64,000 bases of DNA from Kaistella treverensis (GCF_900114045.1 NZ_FORQ01000002.1:124001-188000), one strand, 5' to 3'; shown: positions 1-9,139, counted from the first letter of the stretch. A program made the numbers and translations. Notes: generated from the letters alone by a model not told the origin.

Positions 1-117
1 ATTGAAGTGGAAAGATTTAATGCTGCATTGCGTAGAAAAGAACTTTCCCTGATTCTCTCCGGCCGAATGAAGGCTGCTGATTCAATAGAATTAAAAAAAC
101 TTTTCGCTTCAAATTAA
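1..117 (+). CDS. C-terminal end of an unidentified protein (partial)
   Basis: An open frame runs from the window edge to a TAA at 115-117 and gives the last 38 residues of a protein that begins upstream. The tail is charged and helical-looking (it contains RMKAADSIELKKLF), without a motif I recognise. It lies 9 bases before the next start on the same strand, so the two genes probably share a transcript. Family unknown. Confidence 0.4.
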   Translation: MEVERFNAALRRKELSLILSGRMKAADSIELKKLFASN

Positions 118-126
118 AATTTCCGC

Positions 127-1062
127 ATGAAAATCCTGCTTTTAGACAAAAACCATCCACTGATTACGGAACAGCTTTCCCAAAATGGTTTTGCTCTGGA
201 AGAAGATTTTTCCTCAACTTACGACGAAGTTTCAGCAAAAATTTCGGGCTACGACGGCATTATTATCCGCAGCAGAATTCCGCTGGACGCCAATATTTTA
301 AAGCACGCGACCAAACTCAAATTTATTGCGAGAGTTGGCGCCGGAATGGAAAATATTGACGGTGATTTTGCCCAAAAAAATAATATTGCACTCATCAGTT
401 CACCCGAAGGAAACCGCGACGCCGTTGCTGAACAGGTTCTTGGAATGCTGTTGGTTTTAATGAACCGATTATTTATCGCTTCAGAAGAGGTAAAAAACGG
501 AATCTGGAAACGTGAAGAAAACCGCGGCGAAGAATTGCTCGGCAAAACTGTAGGACTTATGGGCTACGGAAACATGGGAAAAGCTGTAGCCAAAAGACTT
601 TCGGGTTTTGGCTGCAAGGTGATATTTTACGATATATTGCCAAATATCGGCGATGAATTTGCGACGCAGGTAAGTTTGGAAGAATTACAAAATGAAGCGG
701 ACATCATCAGCCTTCACCTACCGATTACAGAAAAGACGCATTATATAATTGATGAAAATTTCATCAAAAAGGTCAGAAAAAATTTCTACCTCGTCAATAC
801 CGCACGCGGGAAAAATGTAAAAACTAAAGATTTAGTTTCGGCTATAAAATCAGGGAAGATAAAAGGCGCCGCGATGGATGTTCTGGAATTTGAAAAGTCT
901 TCATTTGAAAATCTGGAAGCTCAAAATCCGGACTTAGATTTCCTGCTTCACTCCGAAAAAGTTTTACTTACACCGCACATTGCCGGCTGGACCATAGAAA
1001 GCAAAGAAAAACTTGCGCAGGTAATTGTTGACAAAATCTTAGCGCAGTTTCCGCGACCTTAA
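127..1062 (+). CDS. D-isomer-specific 2-hydroxyacid dehydrogenase (SerA-like)
   Basis: NAD-dependent oxidoreductase of the D-2-hydroxyacid dehydrogenase family, 311 aa. The Rossmann dinucleotide motif GYGNMG is at residues 146-151. The family catalytic Arg is in NTARG (R227), the acidic residue lies in DVLEFE (251-256), and the catalytic His is in TPHIAGW (H284). It resembles phosphoglycerate dehydrogenases but is short and lacks a C-terminal ACT domain, so it could act on phosphoglycerate, glyoxylate or another 2-keto acid. Cytosolic: no signal peptide. The ATG at 127 follows the upstream partial gene by 9 bases. Family assignment is sure; substrate is not. Confidence 0.9.
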   Translation: MKILLLDKNHPLITEQLSQNGFALEEDFSSTYDEVSAKISGYDGIIIRSRIPLDANILKHATKLKFIARVGAGMENIDGDFAQKNNIALISSPEGNRDAVAEQVLGMLLVLMNRLFIASEEVKNGIWKREENRGEELLGKTVGLMGYGNMGKAVAKRLSGFGCKVIFYDILPNIGDEFATQVSLEELQNEADIISLHLPITEKTHYIIDENFIKKVRKNFYLVNTARGKNVKTKDLVSAIKSGKIKGAAMDVLEFEKSSFENLEAQNPDLDFLLHSEKVLLTPHIAGWTIESKEKLAQVIVDKILAQFPRP

Positions 1063-1145
1063 CAAATGTTTATGATTTGGGTCTTAAGCAATTTTGGTAA
1101 AATCTCTTATCTTGCGGTGATTTTTTAAAGCAAAATCCTTTTTTA

Positions 1146-2405
1146 ATGAAATTTTTCCGCCTTTTTTTCTGTTTTTTTCTTTTTTCTACCGTCGTAATTT
1201 CCTGTAATAAAGAAGGTTCAGATTCTCAAACTCAAGAAACTTCCCTACCCAACTTCGGAAATGTAGAGCTGGACAACATTTTCGAAGGAAAAGACAATAA
1301 GCTTGAGAATAAAGATTCTGTCGTCGCGGTTCTAGACCGATACTACAAAAAAGTGTGGGAAGAGGGTGGTTTATGGGGCGGTTTTTTGGTGGCAAAAGGC
1401 GATGAAATTCTGTATGAAGGTTACCGCGGATTTGCACAAGCCAATAATACAGAACCAATTAATGATACAGTCGCGTTGCATGTGGCTTCGGTTTCTAAAA
1501 CCATCACGGCAATGGCGGCGCTAAAGTTGGTGGAAGCGGGCAAAATTAAGCTACAGGATCCGCTCACCAAATTCTTCCCGGGTTTTCCCTATCCAAAAGT
1601 TACCGTTTTCACTTTGCTGAGCCAGCGCAGCGGACTACCGAAATACGAGTATTTTATTGACAAAATTCAGCCTGCGCCAGCGGAAATGTCCAAGGAATAT
1701 CTTTCAAATCAGGACATTTTAAATATGCTGATTAAATATAAACCCGATCTCGCGCGCGATACCGATACCGGTTTTATGTATTGCAACACCAATTTCGCAC
1801 TGCTCGCGCTTCTGATTGAAAAAGTCACCCAAACTCCGTTTCCACAGGCGATGGATGAAATGATTTTTGAACCGTTAAAAATGAATCATTCCTATATTTT
1901 AAAGGAAAAGTATATGGATAAAGCGGCCAAATCTTTCTACCAACGCGGCCCGAGAGTCTATCCGTATGACCGGCTTGATTTGATCTACGGTGATAAAAAT
2001 GTGTACACCACGCCGCGCGATTTGCTAAATTTCTCAAAAGCCTTATTTGCGAAAAATTTCCTTCGACCGGATTTAAAGGATCTGATTTTTGAGCCGTACA
2101 GCAACGAAAGACCTGGCGTAAACAATTACGGTTTGGGGTTCCGCATGAAAGTTTTCAATGAAGACGAAAAACTTACTTACCATAACGGTTGGTGGCACGG
2201 TACGAACTCGGTTTTCGGACATTTATTGAAGTCCCAGGTTACGATTATCGCCATTGGTAATAAATATTCGAGCAAAGTTTATACAGCGTTGGCGCTTTCA
2301 GGACTTTTTGAAAATTTCCCGTTTGAAAAGGCAAAAATTCAAAAAGAAATAAATGAGACCGACACTACCGCGGAAAAACTGAGCAACGCGGTGTACAGTG
2401 AATAA
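1146..2405 (+). CDS. Serine hydrolase of the beta-lactamase/class C family, lipoprotein
   Basis: A 419 aa secreted lipoprotein: the hydrophobic N-terminus ends in a lipobox at VISC (Cys20). It carries the class C beta-lactamase/DD-peptidase fold motifs: SVSK (Ser115-Lys118) with the nucleophile, YCN in the middle third, and HNG followed by a Trp-rich stretch near the C-terminus. Such proteins (AmpC/EstB/ClbP relatives) hydrolyse esters, amides or peptides; the substrate cannot be read from sequence. Its last codons overlap the promoter and spurious upstream start of the next gene. Likely periplasmic or outer-membrane anchored. Confidence 0.85.
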   Translation: MKFFRLFFCFFLFSTVVISCNKEGSDSQTQETSLPNFGNVELDNIFEGKDNKLENKDSVVAVLDRYYKKVWEEGGLWGGFLVAKGDEILYEGYRGFAQANNTEPINDTVALHVASVSKTITAMAALKLVEAGKIKLQDPLTKFFPGFPYPKVTVFTLLSQRSGLPKYEYFIDKIQPAPAEMSKEYLSNQDILNMLIKYKPDLARDTDTGFMYCNTNFALLALLIEKVTQTPFPQAMDEMIFEPLKMNHSYILKEKYMDKAAKSFYQRGPRVYPYDRLDLIYGDKNVYTTPRDLLNFSKALFAKNFLRPDLKDLIFEPYSNERPGVNNYGLGFRMKVFNEDEKLTYHNGWWHGTNSVFGHLLKSQVTIIAIGNKYSSKVYTALALSGLFENFPFEKAKIQKEINETDTTAEKLSNAVYSE

Positions 2406-2411
2406 ATTTAG

Positions 2412-2419
2412 TAATTTTG
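2412..2419 (+). promoter_or_regulatory. -7 promoter box for the Ig-like lipoprotein
   Basis: TAATTTTG fits the Bacteroidota -7 consensus TAnnTTTG. It lies 14 bases before the ATG at 2434, just after the stop of the upstream gene, and argues against the earlier in-frame start at 2398. Confidence 0.5.
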
Positions 2420-2433
2420 CAGAAATCCGTTAC

Positions 2434-4110
2434 ATGAAAAGATTTCTCTTTCTCTTACTTTTTGGTTTTCTTTTCACGTCGTGTGCCCGCGTGGGTTCGC
2501 CGGTTGGTGGTTCTCGGGACAGCATTCCGCCACAGGTAATCGGGAGTAATATTGACAGTCCGCGCACCAATGTATCGCGCAACATCAAAGAACTGCGCAT
2601 TGATTTCGATGAATACATCAATTTAAAAGAAATCAGCCGCCAGCTTATTATTTCTCCACCGATCAAAAAAATTACCAAGATTTTACCTTCCGGTATCGCG
2701 AATAAATTTCTGCTCATTAAATGGGACGATACTTTACAGGAAAATACCACGTATAATTTCAATTTCGGAAATGCTATTGTAGATAATAACGAGGGAAACG
2801 CGCTCGGATATTACAATTTTGCCTTTTCTACCGGCGAAAAAATCGACAGTTTGTTCATCAGCGGAGATGTAAAAAAACTTTTAACCGACACCGAAAAAGG
2901 TGGTGAATCGAAAAATATTGTGGTCGGATTGTATCAGCAAAAAGACTCCATGGACTTCCGCCAAAAACCCTATTACATCACAATGGCTGATCCGGACGGC
3001 TATTTTGAACTGAATTATCTGGCGCCAGGAAAATATAGAGTTTTAGCCTTCGAAGACAGCAACGCGAATTCCGTGTACGATCCGGGGAAAGAGCAGGTCG
3101 GTTTTTTGGCTGAAAATATTAATCTGGACAAAAGCATTTCCGGGCTTCAACTAAGTTTGGTTCCTTCCCAGAAAAGCAACAAATATTTGGAAATGAAGGA
3201 AGTTCCGGGCGGAATTTTAATGACTTTTGAAGGAAATCCGGAGAAAGTGGATGTTTTATCTTTGAACGAAAAGCTCAAAGACTATAAAATAACGCACGCG
3301 CCAAAATCCGATTCGGTTTTTGTCTGGTTCGATGCAAATCAGCAAAATATTGGCATTGAAAGCAATGAAAATTTAAAATTCAGTTATGACAACGGAATAA
3401 AGCAGGACACGGTTTCGGTTTTCTACCGTTACAACACGAAAAACGAAATGTTGCTGAGCAACGCGCGCGGTAATCTCTTACCGCCGCAAAAAGATTTCAT
3501 CATCCGCAGCAATTATTACATTAATGAAATTGCAGCTGAAAAATGGACGTTAGCCTTAGACAGTATTCAGCAGGATTTTACAGCGGAAATATCCAAAGAA
3601 AATCCGTTTGAAATACACGTAAAATCCAATTTTGCTGAAGGAAAAAAATATTCACTTTCCATTCCGAAAGAAACCGTTTCATCCTATTACGAAAGCTTAG
3701 CAAAATCATATCGTTTTGATTTTGAATCTGATAAGACCGAAAATTACGGTTCATTTTCTTTAACAATTATAAATGGGCCGGCGAAAAAATTCTGGACACA
3801 ACTTATAAGTGCAAATGGCGAAGTAGCTTATTCAAAATACGGAACTGATCCAAATATCAATTTTTCGGGCTTAAAACCGGAAAAATATCAGCTTCGGATT
3901 TTGGTTGACGAAAATGAAAACGGCGTTTGGGACAGAGCAAATTTTGCTGAAAATATTTTCGCAGAACCTGTTTACACTTTCGAAAAAGCTGTGGAAATCC
4001 GGCCACTTTGGGAAATAAAAGAAACCTGGACATTGCCGACAAGCAGCGAAACATCAACTTCAGAAATTCCGGAAAAAATGCCAGAAAAGCCGGTAATAAA
4101 TAAACCATGA
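2434..4110 (+). CDS. Ig-like (Big_5) domain lipoprotein
   Basis: Large outer-membrane-type lipoprotein, 558 aa from the ATG at 2434, with a signal peptide and lipobox ending TSCA. The N-terminal part (pattern ending in NFAFSTGEK) looks like the SbsA Ig-like Big_5 domain found in many Bacteroidota lipoproteins; the rest is beta-rich repeats with calcium-site-like D/N-rich turns (DSNANSVYDPGKE and DENENGVWD). I prefer 2434 to the upstream in-frame start at 2398 because a TAnnTTTG box lies at 2412-2419 and only 2434 begins with a proper signal peptide. It overlaps the next gene by 4 bases (ATGA). Function unknown. Confidence 0.8.
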   Translation: MKRFLFLLLFGFLFTSCARVGSPVGGSRDSIPPQVIGSNIDSPRTNVSRNIKELRIDFDEYINLKEISRQLIISPPIKKITKILPSGIANKFLLIKWDDTLQENTTYNFNFGNAIVDNNEGNALGYYNFAFSTGEKIDSLFISGDVKKLLTDTEKGGESKNIVVGLYQQKDSMDFRQKPYYITMADPDGYFELNYLAPGKYRVLAFEDSNANSVYDPGKEQVGFLAENINLDKSISGLQLSLVPSQKSNKYLEMKEVPGGILMTFEGNPEKVDVLSLNEKLKDYKITHAPKSDSVFVWFDANQQNIGIESNENLKFSYDNGIKQDTVSVFYRYNTKNEMLLSNARGNLLPPQKDFIIRSNYYINEIAAEKWTLALDSIQQDFTAEISKENPFEIHVKSNFAEGKKYSLSIPKETVSSYYESLAKSYRFDFESDKTENYGSFSLTIINGPAKKFWTQLISANGEVAYSKYGTDPNINFSGLKPEKYQLRILVDENENGVWDRANFAENIFAEPVYTFEKAVEIRPLWEIKETWTLPTSSETSTSEIPEKMPEKPVINKP

Positions 4111-4565
4111 AAGTTTTCCTCAACATCATTTATTGGTTTTTAATTGTAATCGCGCTGATACAGTTTATTCCGGTAAACCGCGTAAATAAACCTGTAGATG
4201 CGAAAGCTGATTTTGTTAAAATTTACAATACGCCGAAAAACGTGACGCAGATTCTAAAAAAAGCGTGCTACGACTGTCATTCCAACGAAACGGTTTATCC
4301 GGATTACGCGTACATCGCGCCCATTTCCTGGTCGATAAAAAATCATGTGGATGAAGGACGCGAACATTTAAACCTTTCAGAATGGGGAAACATCAATAAA
4401 GATTTGAAAAAAGATATGCTTGAAAATTCGGTTCATTCGGTGAAAGGTTACACCATGCCGATGCCGGGATACATTTCAAAACATCCGGAAGCCAACCTTA
4501 CAAAAGCTGAGCGCACTTTGGTTGCAAACTATTTTGAGCAGATTTTAAAAACAAAAAACTATTAA
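4107..4565 (+). CDS. Haem-binding domain protein (one CxxCH), membrane anchored
   Basis: A 152 aa protein with one N-terminal membrane segment (about residues 5-22) and a c-type haem site CYDCH (Cys54-Cys57-His58). A distal Met could come from the MPMPGY segment. This matches the small haem-binding domain family common in Bacteroidota, usually anchored in the inner membrane with the haem in the periplasm. It starts inside the stop of the previous lipoprotein gene (ATGA), so the two are translationally coupled. It is followed by a strong terminator. Electron partner unknown. Confidence 0.8.
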   Translation: MKVFLNIIYWFLIVIALIQFIPVNRVNKPVDAKADFVKIYNTPKNVTQILKKACYDCHSNETVYPDYAYIAPISWSIKNHVDEGREHLNLSEWGNINKDLKKDMLENSVHSVKGYTMPMPGYISKHPEANLTKAERTLVANYFEQILKTKNY

Positions 4566-4592
4566 TCTTTAAAAGAAAAATAGTTTTTAAGT

Positions 4593-4625
4593 AAATTTAT
4601 TTGCCGCTAAAAGCGGCAAATTTTT
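4593..4625 (+). terminator. Bidirectional terminator; member of the dispersed palindromic repeat family
   Basis: TTTGCCGCT (4600-4608) and AGCGGCAAA (4612-4620) form a 9-bp stem with a 3-base loop, followed by a T-run and preceded by an A-rich tract. It sits between convergent genes. The stem sequence is also the core of the repeat family seen at 31059, 43334, 49824, 60615 and elsewhere. Confidence 0.8.
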
Positions 4626-4644
4626 CGTTTTTATTAAACTGAAT

Positions 4645-4974
4645 TTATCCGCGTGTTATTTTCGGTCTTGAGAAGATCGACATTAAAACACCGCCAAATA
4701 ATCCGATGGTTTTAATAACCGCAACCTGAGAATCCGGACGCATAAAAGCGCCTACAATACAAAGTCCGGCGGCGATATACATCGGATAAATTAAATTTTT
4801 ATTGGTTAAAGTCGGCGCTTGAAGGACAAAACTTGCCCCGATCAGCACGTAAAAAAGTCGGTGATACAGAAAATCATTGATATTCTGAGGGAACAGGTTA
4901 AAAAACCCGATGACGATACAGATTAACGCACCGATTGATAAAATACCCTGAAGGGTTGTAGTGTTCATGTTCAT
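4645..4974 (-). CDS. Small integral membrane protein, unidentified
   Basis: A 109 aa hydrophobic protein with about four transmembrane stretches (near residues 10-28, 38-52, 64-78 and 88-104) and few charged residues. I do not recognise the family. Its start overlaps the panB stop by one base (TAATG), so it is translated as the last gene of the regulator-panB transcript. An alternative start exists two codons downstream. Role unknown. Confidence 0.7.
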   Translation of the reverse strand: MNMNTTTLQGILSIGALICIVIGFFNLFPQNINDFLYHRLFYVLIGASFVLQAPTLTNKNLIYPMYIAAGLCIVGAFMRPDSQVAVIKTIGLFGGVLMSIFSRPKITRG

Positions 4975-5789
4975 TAGTAACTTTCGTTTTGGTTAGGGAA
5001 ATCTCCGGTTTTCACATCTTTTACAAAGCTGGAGACTGCGCCTGTAATTTCGGTATATAAATCGAGATATCGGCGGAGGAATTTGGGTGAAAAACCTTTG
5101 TTCATGCCGACCATATCGTGGTAAACGAGAACCTGACCATCGCAGCCCGCGCCGGCGCCAATTCCGATGGTTGGAATTGAAATGCTGTCTGAAACTTTTT
5201 GGGCCAAATCTGCCGGAATTTTTTCCAAAACCAAGGCGAAGCAACCCAATTCTTCAAGCAATTTCGCATCATTGATGAGCTTTTCTGCTTCTTCATCTTC
5301 TTTCGCGCGAACTTTGTAAGTCCCAAATTGGTAAATGGATTGAGGCGTTAAGCCGAGATGTCCCATAACAGGAATTCCCGCGTTTACGATTTTTGAAATT
5401 TCCTGTTCCATTTCTTTGCCGCCTTCAATTTTGACGGCGTGTGCGCCGCCTTCCTTCATCATCCGCACGGCAGATTCCAGCGCTTTTTCGGGATTGCTTT
5501 GATAACTGCCGAAAGGCAAATCGGCAACAATCAAAGCGCGTTCAATACCCCGCGTAACGCATTGCGTATGATAAATCATTTGGTCCAGCGTAATGGGCAA
5601 AGTGGTTTCGTGACCTGCCATTACATTTGCTGCGGAATCACCAATTAAAACCGCATCTACCCCGCCCGCATCCACCATTTTTGCAGTGGTGAAGTCGTAC
5701 GCGGTAAGCATGCTGATTTTTTCTTTGTCGAATTTCATTTTTCGCAAAGTTTCAGTGGTGATTTTTTTTATTTCTGAGTGTACAGACAT
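4974..5789 (-). CDS. panB: 3-methyl-2-oxobutanoate hydroxymethyltransferase
   Basis: PanB transfers a hydroxymethyl group from 5,10-methylenetetrahydrofolate to alpha-ketoisovalerate, making ketopantoate for pantothenate and CoA synthesis. The 271 aa length is standard. Visible family features are MLTAYDFTTAKMVDAGGVD near the N-terminus, IGDSAANVMAGH with the metal-binding Asp, VMGHLGLTPQS, and the glycine-rich IGIGAGAGCDGQVLV followed by HDMVGM. It lies 39 bases downstream of the Crp/Fnr-type regulator and overlaps the next small membrane protein gene by one base. panC and panD are not in this window. Confidence 0.97.
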   Translation of the reverse strand: MSVHSEIKKITTETLRKMKFDKEKISMLTAYDFTTAKMVDAGGVDAVLIGDSAANVMAGHETTLPITLDQMIYHTQCVTRGIERALIVADLPFGSYQSNPEKALESAVRMMKEGGAHAVKIEGGKEMEQEISKIVNAGIPVMGHLGLTPQSIYQFGTYKVRAKEDEEAEKLINDAKLLEELGCFALVLEKIPADLAQKVSDSISIPTIGIGAGAGCDGQVLVYHDMVGMNKGFSPKFLRRYLDLYTEITGAVSSFVKDVKTGDFPNQNESY

Positions 5790-5828
5790 AATTTTCGTAA
5801 TTGCAGGTTGAGTAACTTGCTGTAGTTT

Positions 5829-6542
5829 TTATAAAGTAACGTGACCAAGACGAACCAGTTTTTCGTGGTTCAAAATTTTAATATTCCGGCCTTCAACTTC
5901 GATTAATTTATCCTGTTTAAACTCCGAAATCAAACGGATGGCGCTTTCTGTAGCCGTTCCGATGATGTTCGCAATTTCTTCGCGCGTCAATGAAATTTTA
6001 ATAAAACCTTCCGGATCTGTGCCTAATTTCTGCTCCAACAAAAGCAGAATTTCAGCAAGTCTTTCGCGAACTGTTTTCTGTGCTAAAAAGGTAACGGTAT
6101 TTGAAGATTCTCCGAGCTCAAAGGCTATTTTTTGCAACATTACAAAAGACAGCGCGGGCATTACTTCCAATAAATGAAGAAACAGGTCCGAAGGTAAAAA
6201 AGTGGCTTCGATGTCGGTCATCGCTTCGGCGGCAGCCTGGAAATTTTCACCACAAAGAATGGCGCGGTAACCAATCATGTCGCCTTCTTTGATAAAGCGT
6301 AAAATCTGGTCCTTTCCGTAAACGCCCTGTTTAGATAATTTTGCGGTTCCTTTGTTCAGAAAATAAACGCCATCCGGTATTTCGCCGTCTTCAAAAAGGA
6401 TCCCGCCTTTATGGAAATTAAGGGTCTTTTTTTGGGTTAAATAAGCGTTAAAATCTTCCGGTGATAAAGATTCTTTAAAGGTTTGATCATTAAAGACTTG
6501 CCGAAGCCGCTCCTCGATCATTGTATGTTTCTCTAAGGACAT
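5829..6542 (-). CDS. Crp/Fnr-family transcription regulator
   Basis: A 237 aa regulator with an N-terminal cyclic-nucleotide-binding-type beta-roll (about residues 20-130), a dimerisation helix, and a C-terminal winged HTH (LTREEIANIIGTATESAIRL, about 185-205). It has a single cysteine (in ILCGEN) and no N-terminal cysteine cluster, so it cannot hold the Fe-S cluster of true FNR; a haem, small molecule or other signal would be needed. It is divergent from ccoI with about 90 bases between starts, which suggests control of the cbb3 operon. I place the start at 6542, not at the longer in-frame start 6593, because a TAnnTTTG box lies at 6563-6570. Confidence 0.88.
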   Translation of the reverse strand: MSLEKHTMIEERLRQVFNDQTFKESLSPEDFNAYLTQKKTLNFHKGGILFEDGEIPDGVYFLNKGTAKLSKQGVYGKDQILRFIKEGDMIGYRAILCGENFQAAAEAMTDIEATFLPSDLFLHLLEVMPALSFVMLQKIAFELGESSNTVTFLAQKTVRERLAEILLLLEQKLGTDPEGFIKISLTREEIANIIGTATESAIRLISEFKQDKLIEVEGRNIKILNHEKLVRLGHVTL

Positions 6543-6562
6543 AGTTATATGACATTTATCAG

Positions 6563-6570
6563 CAAAAATA
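6563..6570 (-). promoter_or_regulatory. -7 promoter box for the Crp/Fnr-type gene
   Basis: On the minus strand this reads TATTTTTG, a full match to TAnnTTTG, 21 bases before the ATG at 6542. A second match (TATATTTG) lies at 6591-6598, so two starts of transcription are possible. Confidence 0.5.
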
Positions 6571-6604
6571 GGGTATTTAAGTGCCAGACCCAAATATAAT
6601 TTTA

Positions 6605-6612
6605 TAATTTTG
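6605..6612 (+). promoter_or_regulatory. -7 promoter box for ccoI
   Basis: TAATTTTG matches TAnnTTTG and sits 20 bases before the TTG start of ccoI. It is only 6 bases from the distal -7 box of the divergent regulator gene, so the two promoters overlap back to back. Confidence 0.5.
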
Positions 6613-6632
6613 CACCCCTAATAAAGATTACA

Positions 6633-9023
6633 TTGTCAGAAAACTGTTTTCACTGCGGTCAGACGATTGACAGGGAGCGCATCACCTTCGATAACAAAGC
6701 CTTTTGCTGCAACGGGTGCAAATCGGTATTTGATATTCTGAATATGAACGATTTATGCAACTTTTATGAAATGAATAAAAGTTCCGGAATCCGGCCGAAT
6801 GATGAAAATATCGCACAGTTTGATTATCTGGACACGCCCGAAGTTTTCACCAAAGTCACCGATTTTTCTGAAGGTAATACAACCTTGGTAACTTTTAAAA
6901 TTCCGGTTATCCATTGTTCATCGTGCATTTGGCTGCTGGAGAGTCTTCAGACTTTGAACAACAACATTAACTATTCGCAGGTAAATTTTACCCGCAAAAA
7001 CGTGCAAATTTCCTTTAATCATAATGAGCTGAAATTAAGCGACCTCGCAAAATTTCTGACCAATCTCGGTTATAAACCGGTTGTTAATTTAGAAACTGCA
7101 GAGAAAAAGGAGGAATTTTTAGATAAAACTTTGATTGTAAAACTCGCGATTGCAGGTTTTGCTTTTGGAAACGGAATGTTCCTGAGTTATCCGGAATACG
7201 CCGAACAGGTCATGGGAACTACCGATTTCTGGATGGAAACGTACAAAAATCTTTTCCGCTTTATCATGTTCCTGTTAGCGACGCCGGTCGTGTTTTATTC
7301 AGCTTCAGATTATTTTAAATCAGCCTGGTTTGGCTTGAAAAATAAAATTGTAAACATTGATGTTCCGATTGTTTTGGGAATTTTAATGCTTTACGGCCGA
7401 AGTATTTACGAAGTTTTAACCGACTACGGACCGGGATATTTCGATACGCTGTGCGGACTGTTATTTTTCATGCTTTTGGGCAAACTTTTTCAGAAAAGAA
7501 CCTACAGCGCTTTGTCGTATGACCGCGATTACAAATCTTTTTATCCCATTGCGGTTACGAAAATCGATTTTAATGGAGAACAGAAAAATATCCTGCTAAA
7601 CGAGCTAAAAATTGGTGATCGCATCATGGTGCGAAACCAGGAAATTATTCCGGTGGATGTGATTCTTATTAAAGGTGAAGGAAACATCGATAACAGTTTT
7701 ATTACCGGTGAAAGTGCCTCCATTCCTAAAGAACCAGGCGATAAAATTTTTGCGGGCGGAAAACAAATCGGTTCTGTTCTGGAACTGGAGGTGATAAAAA
7801 CCGTGAACCAAAGTTACCTTACACAGCTTTGGAATAAAGAAGCTTTCAAAAAGTTTGAAACCGGACTGGACACCATTACGAACGATATCAGCAAATATTT
7901 CACTTTTATCATTCTGGGAATTACTTTGCTTGCAGGCATTTATTGGGCGCAGGTTGATTTCGAAAAAATGTTTCAGGTTGTGGCTGCGATTTTAATTGTG
8001 GCTTGTCCGTGTGCGCTTGCGCTTTCGGCACCATTTACTTTAGGCCATATTATGCGGATTTTAGGCCGGAATAAATTCTACGTAAAGGATACGCTGACTA
8101 TTGAAAAACTGGCAAAAATCGACACGCTAGTTTTTGATAAAACCGGAACAATTACGCACAATAAAGAAGCTAATATCAGCTATGAAGGGGAAACGATTTC
8201 AGAATTTGATCTGATTAACCTGAAAAGTCTATTGAAAAACTCAAACCATCCGCTTTCGAAAACTTTATACCAGCATTTGGAAGTGGTTGAAGAATATCTG
8301 CCGGTTGAAAATTTTGTGGAAACAGCCGGAAAAGGTTATTCCGGAACTGTTCGCGGAGAAATTTATAAAGTTGGTTCGGCGTCGTTTAATAATCAACCTT
8401 CAAAAAACCTGGAAACAGCGGTCTATATTTCAAAAAAAGACCGTTTTATGGGGAAATTTATTTTCACCAATGAATACCGTGAAAATATGTCGGAAATGTT
8501 CGCGCAGCTGAAAAATTTTCCGGTTCATATTTTAAGTGGTGATAATGCTTCTGAAGAAAGTTCGCTAAAAAGTTTAGTGCCGAATATCGCGGGAATGAAA
8601 TTCAACCAAAGCCCGGAAAACAAGCTGAATTATATTAAAGAACTTCAGGAAGAAAGTAGAAAAGTGGCGATGTTGGGCGACGGTCTGAATGACGCCGGCG
8701 CGCTGAAACAAAGTAATGTAGGAATAGCTGTGGCAGACGATACGCATTCATTCACGCCGTCGTCGGACGTGATTATGGCTGGAGAAAAAATGCGCTTTTT
8801 AAAGGATTATTTTGATTTGTCCAAGGACGCAATAAAAATCGTAAAATTTACGTTTGGAATAAGCTTCTTTTACAATATCATCGGTTTGAGCTTCGCAGTA
8901 ACGGGTCATCTTTCACCTTTGGTGGCAGCTATTCTGATGCCGATCAGTTCGATTACAGTGGTAATTTTCACCTCAGTTGCAACGTGGACGCGTTCCGGTA
9001 AGTACTTTAAAACCAATAAATAA
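6633..9023 (+). CDS. ccoI: cbb3-type copper-exporting P-type ATPase CcoI (FixI/CopA2-like)
   Basis: P1B-type ATPase of 796 aa that moves Cu(I) across the inner membrane for cbb3 oxidase assembly. It has an N-terminal zinc-ribbon-like Cys region (Cys5, Cys8, Cys25, Cys26, Cys29) typical of CcoI-type pumps and a heavy-metal-associated site HCSSC (Cys95, Cys98). The membrane CPC motif (VACPCALAL) is near residue 456, the phosphorylation site DKTGT near 501, the HP motif in SNHPLSK, and GDGLND near 681. The start is TTG at 6633; no ATG gives the Cys-rich N-terminus. It heads the cbb3 cluster. CcoI rather than a detoxifying CopA is inferred from the zinc-ribbon N-terminus and the operon. Confidence 0.95.
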   Translation: MSENCFHCGQTIDRERITFDNKAFCCNGCKSVFDILNMNDLCNFYEMNKSSGIRPNDENIAQFDYLDTPEVFTKVTDFSEGNTTLVTFKIPVIHCSSCIWLLESLQTLNNNINYSQVNFTRKNVQISFNHNELKLSDLAKFLTNLGYKPVVNLETAEKKEEFLDKTLIVKLAIAGFAFGNGMFLSYPEYAEQVMGTTDFWMETYKNLFRFIMFLLATPVVFYSASDYFKSAWFGLKNKIVNIDVPIVLGILMLYGRSIYEVLTDYGPGYFDTLCGLLFFMLLGKLFQKRTYSALSYDRDYKSFYPIAVTKIDFNGEQKNILLNELKIGDRIMVRNQEIIPVDVILIKGEGNIDNSFITGESASIPKEPGDKIFAGGKQIGSVLELEVIKTVNQSYLTQLWNKEAFKKFETGLDTITNDISKYFTFIILGITLLAGIYWAQVDFEKMFQVVAAILIVACPCALALSAPFTLGHIMRILGRNKFYVKDTLTIEKLAKIDTLVFDKTGTITHNKEANISYEGETISEFDLINLKSLLKNSNHPLSKTLYQHLEVVEEYLPVENFVETAGKGYSGTVRGEIYKVGSASFNNQPSKNLETAVYISKKDRFMGKFIFTNEYRENMSEMFAQLKNFPVHILSGDNASEESSLKSLVPNIAGMKFNQSPENKLNYIKELQEESRKVAMLGDGLNDAGALKQSNVGIAVADDTHSFTPSSDVIMAGEKMRFLKDYFDLSKDAIKIVKFTFGISFFYNIIGLSFAVTGHLSPLVAAILMPISSITVVIFTSVATWTRSGKYFKTNK

Positions 9024-9103
9024 CCCGGAAAAAAAGCAGTTATTTAGAAGGAATTTAAATTAACAAAACTTAACATCAGGTGAGGAATATCATAATTTTT
9101 AAG

Positions 9104-9133
9104 TAAATTTGACCGACATATTGCCTAAATTTG
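9104..9133 (+). promoter_or_regulatory. Tandem -7 boxes upstream of ccoS
   Basis: Two TAAATTTG boxes, at 9104-9111 and 9126-9133, lie in the 116-base gap between ccoI and ccoS. The second would place transcription start almost at the ATG at 9140, giving a near-leaderless message; the first allows a leader of about 20 bases. They suggest that ccoS-ccoNOQP is also transcribed separately from ccoI. Confidence 0.5.
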
Positions 9134-9139
9134 CAGGAA

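Noticed and set aside
6605-9133. FNR box (TTGATnnnnATCAA) controlling the cco genes
   Set aside because: I looked through the ccoI and ccoS upstream regions and found no convincing match.
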